Of a DNA stretch of 64,000 nucleotides, positions 7,459 to 16,150 are shown one piece after another. Within the stretch, counting starts at the first letter, position 1; every line of letters begins with the position of its first letter. Below the pieces are notes generated by a model that was given only the letters and a program-made list of their open reading frames with translations, was not told the origin of the DNA and ran no database searches. The DNA is taken from NCBI RefSeq assembly GCF_049651805.1, contig NZ_JBASCU010000029.1:1-64000 (forward strand). The letters are read 5' to 3'. This DNA is from Pseudolysinimonas_A sp049651805 (GTDB lineage: Bacteria; Actinomycetota; Actinomycetes; Actinomycetales; Microbacteriaceae). A program made the position numbers and the translations under genes.

Positions 7459-8215
7459 GCGCCCCGCGGATCACCTTGTGCGGGGCGGCCTGCGCGACGG
7501 GCTTGATCGTCACCAGGTCGAGGTTGACGTGGCCGGGCAGCTCGATCGCGTGCACGATCGCCTCCGCGATGTCGTCGGCGACCAACGGAGCCTCGACGTT
7601 GTCGTAAACGGCATCCGCCTTCTGCCGGTCGCCGCCGAAGCGCACGAGCGAGAACTCGTCGGTCTTCACCATGCCCGGCGCGACCTCGATCACCCGGATC
7701 GGCTCGCCCGCGAGCTCGAGCCGCAACACCGCCGTGAGCATGTGCGCTCCCGCCTTCGACGCGTTATACCCCGCGCCACCCTCGTACGCCAGGTGCGCGG
7801 CGATCGAGGTGACGGTGAGGATGTCGGCGTGGCCGGCATCCCGGGCGCCGTCGCGCAGCGCGGGCAGCAGCGCCGCGATCAGGCTCTTCACCGCGACCAC
7901 ATTGATCTCGAACATCGCGCGCCAGTCCGCGGGATCGCCGTGCTCGACACTCGCCATCCCGAATGCTCCCCCGGCGTTGTTGACGAGCGCATGCAACGGA
8001 CCGAGCGCGCGCACCTCGTCGCGCACGCGCGCCACGTCGGCCGCGACCGTGAGGTCGGCGACGATCGTGCGGATGCCGGTGCCCGCGGCGAGCGCGGCGA
8101 GCCGGTCGGCGCGGCGGGCGATTCCGACGACCTCCCAGCCGCGTGCGGCGAACAGCCGGGCCGTCGCCTCCCCGATGCCGGAACTCGCTCCCGTCACGAC
8201 CACACGTCTCGTCAT
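7442..8215 (-). CDS. short-chain dehydrogenase/reductase
   Basis: A 257-residue classical SDR using NAD(P)H. The Rossmann glycine motif TGASSGIGEA is at residues 8-17, the structural NNAG motif is at about 88-91, and the catalytic Ser and the Tyr-x3-Lys pair appear in VTSIA and YNASK. IARRADR after the second strand suggests NADP(H) preference. It resembles the YdfG/serine-dehydrogenase-like group but the substrate cannot be named. It starts with ATG, 6 nt after a TACGGT box shared with the divergent acyltransferase promoter. Confidence 0.92.
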   Translation of the reverse strand: MTRRVVVTGASSGIGEATARLFAARGWEVVGIARRADRLAALAAGTGIRTIVADLTVAADVARVRDEVRALGPLHALVNNAGGAFGMASVEHGDPADWRAMFEINVVAVKSLIAALLPALRDGARDAGHADILTVTSIAAHLAYEGGAGYNASKAGAHMLTAVLRLELAGEPIRVIEVAPGMVKTDEFSLVRFGGDRQKADAVYDNVEAPLVADDIAEAIVHAIELPGHVNLDLVTIKPVAQAAPHKVIRGALTPKG

Positions 8216-8221
8216 GTTTCC

Positions 8222-8231
8222 ACCGTAGGGT
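8222..8231. promoter_or_regulatory. overlapping divergent -10 boxes
   Basis: The plus strand reads TAGGGT at 8226-8231, 7 nt before the acyltransferase ATG; the minus strand reads TACGGT at 8227-8222, 6 nt before the SDR ATG. The two boxes share the TA at 8226-8227, so polymerase cannot occupy both at once. Confidence 0.55.
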
Positions 8232-8238
8232 GAATGAG

Positions 8239-9330
8239 ATGAGGGGCGACCGCATTCCGCTGTGGGACAACGCGCGATTCGGGTGCGTCGTGCTCGTCGT
8301 GATGGGTCACGCGATCCAGCGGCAGACCCTCGACTCCGACAACGCGCTGACGCTGTACCTGTTCATCTACGCGTTCCACATGCCGGCGTTCGCGATCATC
8401 AGCGGGTACTTCTCGAAGGCCTCGCCGCCCAACACGCGACAGCTGCGGCGCATCCTCACCGATTTCGTGCTCCCGTACGTGATTTTCGAGACGATCTGGA
8501 GTCTCGTGCAGTTCCTCGTCGAGGGCCGCCCGGTGTTCAATCCGACGGAGCCGTCGTGGACGCTGTGGTTCCTGTTGGCGCTCGCGATCTTCCGGCTCGT
8601 GCTGCCGTACCTCGTGTTGTTGCGCTGGCCGCTCGCCTGGGCAGTGCTGCTCAGCGTCGGCGTCGGATATCTCGCCAACGTCAACTCGACCTTCTCGCTG
8701 TCGCGGGCCATCGGCATCCTGCCGTTCTTCGTGCTCGGCTGGATGCTGCGCCAATGGAACATCGTCGACCGCTGGCGCGACCTCGGAGCGGCGATCTGGG
8801 GCTGGCGCGCCCTCGCGGCCGGGGTGTTCGGCGCGTGGCTCGCCGTCGCCGCGCTCAACGTGCAGACCTTCCGCGCGTTCGACCTGCGCTTCTGGTTCTT
8901 CTACGACGACTCCTATCTCGGCCTCGGCGAGCCGGTGTGGTGGGCGGGTTTGCTGCGCCTGGGCCTTATCGTGCTCGCCGTCGTGCTGAGCGCCGCGTTC
9001 TTCGCGCTCATCCCCCGGCGCGAGACGTTCTTCAGCGCCTTCGGCCTCGCGACGATGTACGTCTACCTGTTGCACAGTTTCGTGCTTTACCCGCTACGTG
9101 AGTCGGGCGTTCTGCGCGACGACCATTCCTCGGCGACCTGGCTGCTCACGATGATCTTCGCCTCGACCGCGATCGCGATCGTGCTCGCCAGCCCCTTCGT
9201 GCGGAGAGTGTTCCGTCCGCTGGTCGAGCCGAAGCCGCGCTGGTTGTTCCGCGTCACGGACGACCTCCGTGGGGAGTCCCGCACGGATGCCGTGGGCGCG
9301 CGACGGGAGACCTCGCCGTCTCGGACCTGA
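8239..9330 (+). CDS. acyltransferase family 3 membrane protein
   Basis: A 363-residue membrane protein of the acyltransferase-3 (OafA/NodX-like) family with about ten helices. The family motif is visible in the first third: LWDNARFGCVVLVVMGHAIQ, where the His is the conserved catalytic residue, and FHMPAFAIISGYF. Members transfer acetyl or succinyl groups to polysaccharides, lipids or peptidoglycan across the membrane. The C-terminal 30 residues are charged and cytoplasmic. ATG at 8239 fits the -10 box spacing; a GTG at 8230 is possible. Confidence 0.85.
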   Translation: MRGDRIPLWDNARFGCVVLVVMGHAIQRQTLDSDNALTLYLFIYAFHMPAFAIISGYFSKASPPNTRQLRRILTDFVLPYVIFETIWSLVQFLVEGRPVFNPTEPSWTLWFLLALAIFRLVLPYLVLLRWPLAWAVLLSVGVGYLANVNSTFSLSRAIGILPFFVLGWMLRQWNIVDRWRDLGAAIWGWRALAAGVFGAWLAVAALNVQTFRAFDLRFWFFYDDSYLGLGEPVWWAGLLRLGLIVLAVVLSAAFFALIPRRETFFSAFGLATMYVYLLHSFVLYPLRESGVLRDDHSSATWLLTMIFASTAIAIVLASPFVRRVFRPLVEPKPRWLFRVTDDLRGESRTDAVGARRETSPSRT

Positions 9331-9383
9331 TGCCCGGTTACGCCGCGTTGCAGTCGTTCTGGCATGTCGGGGTCGTGGGAACC

Positions 9384-9415
9384 TAGGCTCGCATCCGTCC
9401 GAGGTGAACCCTCGG
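9384..9415 (+). promoter_or_regulatory. -10 box and leader hairpin of metY
   Basis: TAGGCT (9384-9389) is a plausible -10 box. The leader contains a perfect 6-bp hairpin, CCGAGG-TGAAC-CCTCGG (9399-9415), ending 12 nt before the AAGGAG ribosome binding site. It does not match the SAM-IV or SAM-I riboswitch patterns I know. Confidence 0.4.
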
Positions 9416-9438
9416 TCCGCACAATCCAAGGAGCCCCC

Positions 9439-10755
9439 ATGTCGGACTGGAAGTTCGAGACCAAGCAGATCCACTCCGGTTCCGCCCCCGACCCGGTGAC
9501 CAACGCTCGCGCGACGCCGATCTACAAGACCACGTCGTACGTCTTCAACAGCTCCGACCACGCGAAGAACCTGTTCGCGCTCGCCGAGTTCGGCAACATC
9601 TACACGCGCATCAACAACCCCACCCAGGCCGTCATCGAAGAGCGCATCGCCGCGCTCGAAGGCGGCACGGCGGCTCTCGCGGTGGCATCCGGCTCCGCCG
9701 CCATCACCTACGCGGTGCTCAACATCGCCGGCGCGGGCGATCACATCGTCTCGTCGTCGTCGATCTACGGCGGTACCTACAACCTCTTCAAGTACACGTT
9801 CGCGCGCCTCGGCATCGATGTGACGTTCGTCGAGAACCAGGATGACGCCGAAGAGTGGAAGGCCGCGATCCGGCCCAACACGAAGCTGCTGTTCGCCGAG
9901 ACGATCGGCAACCCGCGCATCAACATCCTCGATATCGAGCTGGTCGCCGAGGTCGCGCATCGGGCCGACGTGCCGCTCATCGTCGACAACACGATTGCGA
10001 CGCCGTACCTCATCCGCCCGTTCGAGTTCGGGGCCGACATCGTCGTGCACTCCGCCACGAAGTTCCTCGGCGGCCACGGCACCGTGATCGCGGGCGTCAT
10101 CGTCGACGGCGGCCGCTTCCCCTGGTCGCAGCACGTCGACAAGTTTCCCGGACTCACCGAGCCCGACCCGTCGTACCACGGAGCGTCGTACACGACAGTG
10201 CTCGGCGACGGCATCGCCTACGTCATCAAGGCACGTGTGCAGCTGTTGCGCGACACCGGCGCCGCGATCTCGCCCGACAGTGCGTTCACGCTCATCCAGG
10301 GCGTCGAGACGCTCTCGTTGCGCATCGAGCGGCACGTCGCGAACGCGCAGGCGGTCGCCGAGTGGCTCGAGGCGCACCCCGACGTAGCGTCGGTGAACTA
10401 CTCGGGCCTGCCGTCGAGCCCGTGGTTCGAGACCGCCAAGAAGTACGCCCCCCTCGGCGTCGGCGCGGTGCTGTCGTTCGAACTCAAGGGTGGGGTGGAT
10501 GCCGGCCGCGCGCTGGTCGAGAGCGTCACGCTGTTCAGCCACCTGGCGAACATCGGCGACGTGCGGTCGCTCATCATCCACCCGGCGTCGACGACGCACT
10601 CCCAGCTCACCCCCGAGCAGCAGCTCACGACCGGGGTCACCCCCGGCCTGGTGCGCCTCTCCGTCGGCTTGGAGAACATCGACGACATCACCGCCGACCT
10701 CGAGGCCGGTTTCGCCGCCGCCCGCAAGGTGAGCGCCGCCAACGCGAACGCCTGA
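9439..10755 (+). CDS. metY: O-acetylhomoserine sulfhydrylase (aminocarboxypropyltransferase)
   Basis: A 438-residue PLP enzyme of the Cys/Met metabolism family. It replaces the acetyl group of O-acetylhomoserine with sulfide to make homocysteine in methionine synthesis. The PLP lysine is Lys208 in HSATKFLGGHG; the KTTSYVF start, the YTRINNPT motif (about 55-62) and the long 430-residue form distinguish it from the shorter MetB/MetC. AAGGAG lies 5 nt before the ATG. It is followed by metX, whose product makes its substrate, so the two form the direct-sulfhydrylation module. Confidence 0.95.
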   Translation: MSDWKFETKQIHSGSAPDPVTNARATPIYKTTSYVFNSSDHAKNLFALAEFGNIYTRINNPTQAVIEERIAALEGGTAALAVASGSAAITYAVLNIAGAGDHIVSSSSIYGGTYNLFKYTFARLGIDVTFVENQDDAEEWKAAIRPNTKLLFAETIGNPRINILDIELVAEVAHRADVPLIVDNTIATPYLIRPFEFGADIVVHSATKFLGGHGTVIAGVIVDGGRFPWSQHVDKFPGLTEPDPSYHGASYTTVLGDGIAYVIKARVQLLRDTGAAISPDSAFTLIQGVETLSLRIERHVANAQAVAEWLEAHPDVASVNYSGLPSSPWFETAKKYAPLGVGAVLSFELKGGVDAGRALVESVTLFSHLANIGDVRSLIIHPASTTHSQLTPEQQLTTGVTPGLVRLSVGLENIDDITADLEAGFAAARKVSAANANA

Positions 10756-10776
10756 CTCGACCTCCTTCTTCGTCAT

Positions 10777-10841
10777 AGAACCCTCTGTGACGCTGGGGAA
10801 CCCGGCGCGCGGGGGTCTGTAACGGCGGAGAACCCTCTATG
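10777..10841 (+). repeat. direct repeat AGAACCCTCTRTG in the metY-metX gap
   Basis: AGAACCCTCTGTG (10777-10789) and AGAACCCTCTATG (10829-10841) are 52 bp apart in the 141-bp gap. They could bind a methionine regulator or be parts of a leader RNA; nothing here decides this. Confidence 0.4.
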
Positions 10842-10896
10842 GCCGGAAGGTGTGGGGGCGCGTAACACGTCGTCGACTGCGGAAGAATGAGCGGCG

Positions 10897-12102
10897 ATGG
10901 ACTGGCAGACTCCCGAGGACGCCGCGCCGTCGGCGTTCGTGACGGAGTCACAGCGACGCCGCGTCGCGGGCAAGCCACCCGCGACGGGCGCGTGGCGCGT
11001 CGGCGACGATCCGGGTGACCGGCGTTTCGCCGGCATCGGCGACCTCGCGCTCGAACGCGGCGGCGCGATTCCGAACGTGACGATCGCCTACGAGACCTGG
11101 GGTGAACTGAAGCCCGACGGGTCGAACGCGATCCTCGTATGCCACGCACTCACCGGCGACAGTCACCTCGTCGGCCCGGCCGGCCCGGGTCATCCCACGG
11201 CCGGGTGGTGGTCGGGACTCGTCGGCCCGGGCAAGGTGCTCGACACGACGAAGTACTTCGTCGTCGCGCCCAACATGCTCGGCGGCTGCCAGGGGTCGAC
11301 CGGGCCGGCGTCGCTCGCGCCCGACGGTTCCGAATGGGGGCCGCGTTTCCCCTACCTGACGATCCGCGACCAGGTGGCCGCGCAGGCGGCGCTCACCGAC
11401 CTGCTCGGCATCGACCGCTGGGCGCTCGTCGTCGGCGGCTCGATGGGCGGAATGCAGGTGCTCGAATGGGGCATCGGCCACGCGGAGCGGGTCGAACGCA
11501 TCGCGGTGCTCGCCGCTCCCCCGCTGTCGAGCGCCGACGAGATCGCGCTGAACTCGGTACAGGCCGAGGCGATCCGCATGGACCCGGCGTTCCACGGCGG
11601 CGAGTACTACGACGCCGAGGAGGGCGAGGGGCCGCATCGCGGCCTCGCACTGGCCCGACGGATGGCCCTGCTCAACTACCGCTCCCCGACCGAGCTCAAC
11701 GACCGGTTCGAGCGCTCCTGGCAGAGCGGCATCAGCCCGCTCGGCGGGGGCGGCCGGTTCGCGGTGGAGAGCTACCTCGACTTTCACGGCAACAAGTTCA
11801 CCCGGCGCTTCGACGCCAACAGCTACCTGGTGCTGACGGATGCCATGGACTCTCACGATGTCGGTCGCGACCGCGGCGGGGTGGCGGCCGCGCTCGCCGG
11901 CGTCACCGCGAAGGCGCTCGTGCTCGGCATCGACTCGGATCGGCTGTTCCCGGTGGCCGGGCAGGAGATCATCGCCCAGCATCTGCCGGGCAACATCGAC
12001 GGCGATGTTCCGGTCGTCATCTCGTCGCCGTTCGGTCACGACGCGTTCCTGATCGAAGACGCGGTGGTCGGTGCCGAAATCGGCAGGCTGCTCGCCCAAT
12101 GA
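10897..12102 (+). CDS. metX: homoserine O-acetyltransferase
   Basis: A 401-residue alpha/beta-hydrolase-fold enzyme that acetylates homoserine with acetyl-CoA, the first committed step of methionine synthesis. The nucleophile elbow is GGSMGG (Ser182), the acid is in GIDSDRLFP and the catalytic His is in FGHDAF near the C-terminus; HALTGDSH near residue 83 and the LGGCQGSTGP segment are characteristic. The length is usual with a short N-terminal extension. Its stop overlaps the ATG of the following lipoprotein gene. Confidence 0.96.
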   Translation: MDWQTPEDAAPSAFVTESQRRRVAGKPPATGAWRVGDDPGDRRFAGIGDLALERGGAIPNVTIAYETWGELKPDGSNAILVCHALTGDSHLVGPAGPGHPTAGWWSGLVGPGKVLDTTKYFVVAPNMLGGCQGSTGPASLAPDGSEWGPRFPYLTIRDQVAAQAALTDLLGIDRWALVVGGSMGGMQVLEWGIGHAERVERIAVLAAPPLSSADEIALNSVQAEAIRMDPAFHGGEYYDAEEGEGPHRGLALARRMALLNYRSPTELNDRFERSWQSGISPLGGGGRFAVESYLDFHGNKFTRRFDANSYLVLTDAMDSHDVGRDRGGVAAALAGVTAKALVLGIDSDRLFPVAGQEIIAQHLPGNIDGDVPVVISSPFGHDAFLIEDAVVGAEIGRLLAQ

Positions 12103-12947
12103 CAGGGCTCCGAGCACTCGCCGCGGTGGTCGCGGGGGTGCTCGTCGGCGGGCTGATGGCGGGGTGCTCACCGGCTGCCCCGATCCTCCCGGCGGAGGTG
12201 ACCGTGATGGTCTACCAGCCGCGCACCGACATCACGGTGGGCCGGATCGCGATCCAGGTGCGCAACGGCACCGACCAACCTCTGCAGGTCGTCGGGGCTC
12301 GGCTGCAGAGCCCCGACTTCGTCGCCGACACCGTCTGGCCCAACGACTCGGCGACCGTGCCCGCCGGCCTCGCCCTCGACCTGCGAGCGCCCCTCCCCGA
12401 GGTGCACTGCGACGCCGAGACCGAGCCGAGCGTCGTGATCGAGTTCGTCATCGCCGGGCGCACCGGCGTCGCCGAGATCGAGGTCGAGGATCCGTTCGAG
12501 TTGCTCCCCCGCCTGCACCGCGAGGCGTGTCTGGCCGACGACATCGCCCAGATCGCGACCCTCACACCACGCGAGGTGATTCTGCCCGACGGGGTCGCCC
12601 CCGCCATCCTGGTCATCGACGTCGACCCGACCGGCGCCCCCGGGGTCGTCACCATCGACCAGGTCGGAGGCACCACCCTGCTCAAACCCACTGCCGGCGG
12701 GCAGGCGAGCGACCTTCTCGACCTCGGGATCTCGATCGACGCCGACGGGCCACGTGAGGTGCGAATCGCCTTCGTGCCCAACCGCTGCGACCCGCACGCG
12801 CTGCTGGAAGACAAGATCGGCACCATCATCCCGCTCTACGTCACGACGGCGACGTCGAGCGCCGAACGCTGGTTGATGCCGGTCGCCGACGCCCAGCGAG
12901 CCGACTTCTACGCGTTCTTCGCGGCATATTGCGGGCTCCCGACATAG
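12099..12947 (+). CDS. hypothetical lipoprotein
   Basis: A 282-residue secreted lipoprotein. The signal ends in LMAGC (Cys at about 24). The rest is mostly beta-strand in character, with phrases such as IAIQVRNGTDQPLQVVGARL that suggest an immunoglobulin-like fold, and it has three cysteines after the lipid-anchor one. No known family was recognised. The ATG overlaps the stop of metX (ATGA), but a metabolic link to methionine is not implied by the sequence. Confidence 0.82.
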   Translation: MTGLRALAAVVAGVLVGGLMAGCSPAAPILPAEVTVMVYQPRTDITVGRIAIQVRNGTDQPLQVVGARLQSPDFVADTVWPNDSATVPAGLALDLRAPLPEVHCDAETEPSVVIEFVIAGRTGVAEIEVEDPFELLPRLHREACLADDIAQIATLTPREVILPDGVAPAILVIDVDPTGAPGVVTIDQVGGTTLLKPTAGGQASDLLDLGISIDADGPREVRIAFVPNRCDPHALLEDKIGTIIPLYVTTATSSAERWLMPVADAQRADFYAFFAAYCGLPT

Positions 12948-12999
12948 CCGCGTGGCACCCCCCATTCGCGTGTCACCTTGTGCCACCATTGCCGTCAGC

Positions 13000-14169
13000 A
13001 TGGACCTCATCAGCAGGGAGCGCGACCGGCTCCTCCAGCGCAGCGCCCGCGTCTACGGCCTGAGTTTCACCGCGGTCTCTGCGGTGGGCTTCGCACTCCC
13101 CGGATCCGTGCCCTTCCAAGCGGTTCTGATCGGCACCCCGCTCTACCTCATCCTCGTCGCCGCCCTCGTCGCGGTGGGCTTCAGTCGATCGATCTGGTGG
13201 CCGGTCGTGGCTCTGGTCGCGGGCACGGGTATCGTCGCGACGATCGGCTCGGTCGCCCCCGCGCCGACCCCCTCGGCGTCGCTCGCCATCATCCATGTCG
13301 CCGGCGCCGGGCTCGCCGCCCTCGCGCTCGTCCTCACCACGAGCGTTCCACGGATCGCGCTGTTGGTCGTCGGGGCGCTGAGTGCGGTGGCAGTCGTCGT
13401 CGCCGCCGAGATCGAGATGCCTGCCCAGGCTCTGCGCAGCGGCGGCACGGTGCTGGTCGGATGGGGCCTGGCAACGCTCATCGCCGTGTGGATCAGTGCG
13501 GGCGTGCCGCAGGTAGCCAAGCGCATCGCGAGCATCGGCCGCGCGCATCGTGCCGAACGTCAGGCGAGCGAGCTCGAGGCCCAACGCCGGCAAGGTGCCC
13601 GACTGTTGCACGACACGGTTCTGGCGACCCTCACGTTGCTCGCGCACTCCGGTGTCGGGGTCAAACCCGATGCCCTGCGCCAGCAGGCCGCCGACGACGC
13701 GCGGCTGCTGCGCCAGTTGCGACTCGGACAGGGTCCGGTGGGGGCGACGGAGACCGGCACGATCCCGATCCTGCAGCCCGACGAGATCGTGCTCGGCACG
13801 ACCCTCGAGTCGGTCAAGCAACGCTTCGGGCGCATGGGGCTCAAGGTGTCGTGGCACGGCACGGGACAGGTGCTGCTGCCGAGCGAGGTTCTGGATGCCT
13901 TCCTGCTCGCGCTCGCCGAGTGCCTCGAGAACGTGCGACGGCATTCGGGTGTGACCGAGGCCCACGTGACCATCACCGACGACGACAAGATGGTGCGCGC
14001 GCTGGTGACCGACGCCGGAGTCGGCTTCGACATCGCGGATATCGATGAGGCGAAGCTCGGCTTCGCCGAATCGGTTGTCGCACGCCTGCGCGAGGTCGGC
14101 GGCAACGCGCGCCTGTTCTCAGCGCCCGGGTCGGGCACGACCGTCGCGCTGGAGGTGCCGCGCGGATGA
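13000..14169 (+). CDS. sensor histidine kinase, NarL/HisKA_3-like
   Basis: A 389-residue membrane kinase. The first about 165 residues hold four to five helices with very short loops, so it lacks an extracellular sensor domain. The phospho-acceptor is probably His204 in LLHDTVLATLTLLAH, matching the HisKA_3 pattern. The ATPase domain shows the N box ECLENVRRHSG (about 308-318), the G1 box DAGVGFD and a G2 box SAPGSGTTVALE. ATG at 13000 is the best start; no clear ribosome binding site is seen. Its stop overlaps the next gene (ATGA). The partner is the LuxR-type regulator two genes on. Confidence 0.88.
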   Translation: MDLISRERDRLLQRSARVYGLSFTAVSAVGFALPGSVPFQAVLIGTPLYLILVAALVAVGFSRSIWWPVVALVAGTGIVATIGSVAPAPTPSASLAIIHVAGAGLAALALVLTTSVPRIALLVVGALSAVAVVVAAEIEMPAQALRSGGTVLVGWGLATLIAVWISAGVPQVAKRIASIGRAHRAERQASELEAQRRQGARLLHDTVLATLTLLAHSGVGVKPDALRQQAADDARLLRQLRLGQGPVGATETGTIPILQPDEIVLGTTLESVKQRFGRMGLKVSWHGTGQVLLPSEVLDAFLLALAECLENVRRHSGVTEAHVTITDDDKMVRALVTDAGVGFDIADIDEAKLGFAESVVARLREVGGNARLFSAPGSGTTVALEVPRG

Positions 14170-15464
14170 GCAAGCACGACACCATCAACTTCTCCCGCCC
14201 CGAGGAGAACACCCTCGGCGTCGTCGTCGGCAACGCCCGCCGCGCGGTCACCAGCACGGCGCGGCGGTTCAGTCGCGCGGCGAACGCCCACCGCGCGAGC
14301 CTGGGCACGGCCTTCCTCGGCCTCGGCGCCGTCATCGTCGTCGGCCTGCGCGCCGTCTACGGACTCATCTGGTTCGCCTCGCAATGGGAGGTCTACCCCG
14401 AACCGCTCGCCGCGCTCGCCGCCTGGATCGTGCTCGCCGCGGTGCTCATCGGAGCGATCGTGATGTCGCGGGTGAGTGGCGACCGGCTGCCGGACTGGAT
14501 GTTCGGGCTGTTCCTGGCGGGCCTCGCGATCGCCTTCGCGCTCGACGTGATCGCGATCTGGGAGCTGCGCGACATCGGCGGGTACGCGACCGCGGCCGTC
14601 ACCGCCGGGATGGCGCTGCTCGTGCTCGTCGCCCTGCGCGGGTCGGCCGAGATCCTCGCCGCGGCGGGCATCGTCGGAGTCGCCCTGGTCGCGGTGATGT
14701 TCTTCGATGCGCCCGTCGGAGCGTTCGGCGATGCAGGCTGGATCGCCACGCAGATCACCGCGATCGCCGGGTCGGTACTGCCGCCGATCATCGGTGTCGT
14801 CATCGTCGAGGGCTTCCGTCGCATGGTGCAGGTGGAACTCGATCGGGTGCTCGTGCAGAGCACCGTCTCGGCGCCGCGGTTCGCGGTCGGCATGCTCGCC
14901 TCCGAAGAGCTCGCGCGTCTCGATCTGGCGGCGGAAGAGCTTCTGGATGCCGTCGCCAACAAGAAGACCAACCTGCCGCTCACCCCGAAGAACGCCTCGG
15001 TGGCAGCCCAGCTGGCGACAGAGTTGCGGCTGCACCTCATCGAGGGCCGCCGGGAGACCTGGCTGTACCACGCGATCAGCGAGTCGGAACAGCTCGGCAA
15101 GTCGGTGACGCTCTCCGACAAGTCGAGCCTCGCCGGTTTGCTCGATCCGACCCAGCGCGACGGGCTGCTCTCGGCGGCCTGGCTGCTGGTCGCCGATGTG
15201 CCCTCGGCGGCGAACCCGCGGCGACGCGGAACGGCCCGCACCGTCAACATCCAGATCGGGCCGGTCGTTCCCGGCACGACCGAGGTTCCCGCCCACAAGA
15301 TCGCCGTTCCCATCACGATCACCTCGACCGGTGTTCCCCGAAACCGGGTCGACTCGGGTGTCTGGGACGCGATCGGCCGCATCGGGCGCTACTCTGACTC
15401 CACACAGGACGCCAGTCTGCGGGTCGACATCGAGTGCATCGTCGACAACCCGGCCGACCAGTGA
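14166..15464 (+). CDS. membrane protein between kinase and regulator genes
   Basis: A 432-residue protein of unknown family. Residues about 50-215 form six hydrophobic helices; the remaining 215 residues are soluble and cytoplasmic by charge, with segments such as LAAELRLHLIEGRRETWLYH. It overlaps the kinase gene by 4 nt and precedes the response regulator by 23 nt, so it is made in step with the two-component pair. A role as accessory sensor or as target of the pathway is inference from position only. Confidence 0.78.
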   Translation: MSKHDTINFSRPEENTLGVVVGNARRAVTSTARRFSRAANAHRASLGTAFLGLGAVIVVGLRAVYGLIWFASQWEVYPEPLAALAAWIVLAAVLIGAIVMSRVSGDRLPDWMFGLFLAGLAIAFALDVIAIWELRDIGGYATAAVTAGMALLVLVALRGSAEILAAAGIVGVALVAVMFFDAPVGAFGDAGWIATQITAIAGSVLPPIIGVVIVEGFRRMVQVELDRVLVQSTVSAPRFAVGMLASEELARLDLAAEELLDAVANKKTNLPLTPKNASVAAQLATELRLHLIEGRRETWLYHAISESEQLGKSVTLSDKSSLAGLLDPTQRDGLLSAAWLLVADVPSAANPRRRGTARTVNIQIGPVVPGTTEVPAHKIAVPITITSTGVPRNRVDSGVWDAIGRIGRYSDSTQDASLRVDIECIVDNPADQ

Positions 15465-15487
15465 GCACCCCAACGGAAGGAACACCC

Positions 15488-16150
15488 GTGGCCGCCCTCA
15501 TCCGCGTCGCGTTGGTCGACGATCACCGCATGATTCTCGGCGCACTCACCGAATGGATCCGCAGCACCGCCGACGACATCGACGTCGTGGCCGCCGTTCC
15601 GACCTGGCCCGAGCTGCTGACCCACCCCGAGTTCCCGGTGGATGTGGTGCTGCTCGACCTCGATCTGAAAGACAACCTGCCGGTCGCCCTCAAGATCTCG
15701 ACCCTCAAGACGACGGGCGTGCGCACGGTGCTGATGAGCACCTACTCGGAGCCCAACGTGGTGCGCGAGGCGCTGGGCGCGGGCGCGCTCGGGTATCTGG
15801 TGAAGAGCGAGCCGGTCGACATGATCATCGAGGCGATTCGCGCGGCGGCGAAGGGCGAGAGCTTCATCTCGGCCGAGCTCGACCTCGCGATCAACGCCGC
15901 CGATATCGGCGGTGCCCCGAAGTTGTCGGCACAGGAACGCCGGGTCATGGCCCTCTACGGCGGTGGCGAACCGGTCAAGGCCGTCGCCTACCAGCTCGGC
16001 ATCTCTGAGGAGACCGCGAAGAGCTACCTCAAGCGCATCCGCGAGAAGTATCGGGTCGCGGGCATCGATGTCGGCACCAAGGTGGCGCTACGAAAGCGCG
16101 CGATCCAGGACGGCATCCTCATTCAGGACAACCCGACCGGCTCGTTCTGA
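15488..16150 (+). CDS. LuxR/NarL family response regulator
   Basis: A 220-residue regulator with a receiver domain (phospho-acceptor Asp57 in LLDLDLKD, preceded by the acidic pair VDDHR, and Lys in YLVKSEP) and a C-terminal LuxR helix-turn-helix (LSAQERRVMALYGGG, then VAYQLGISEETAKSYLKRI, about 150-195). GTG at 15488 was chosen because GAAGGA lies 6 nt upstream; a GTG at 15461 overlaps the previous stop. Its last 63 nt overlap the convergent MFS gene on the other strand. Confidence 0.9.
   Translation: MAALIRVALVDDHRMILGALTEWIRSTADDIDVVAAVPTWPELLTHPEFPVDVVLLDLDLKDNLPVALKISTLKTTGVRTVLMSTYSEPNVVREALGAGALGYLVKSEPVDMIIEAIRAAAKGESFISAELDLAINAADIGGAPKLSAQERRVMALYGGGEPVKAVAYQLGISEETAKSYLKRIREKYRVAGIDVGTKVALRKRAIQDGILIQDNPTGSF

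Noticed and set aside
4954..7607. Very long open frames opposite ung and the MFS gene (over 700 codons on both strands)
   Set aside because: Their products are Arg/Gly/Asp-rich and without any family motif, the usual shadow of high-GC coding DNA; the ung and MFS frames carry real motifs.
9300..9438. SAM riboswitch before metY
   Set aside because: Only one short hairpin is seen and the conserved SAM-I/SAM-IV core elements are not recognisable; a covariance-model search would decide it.
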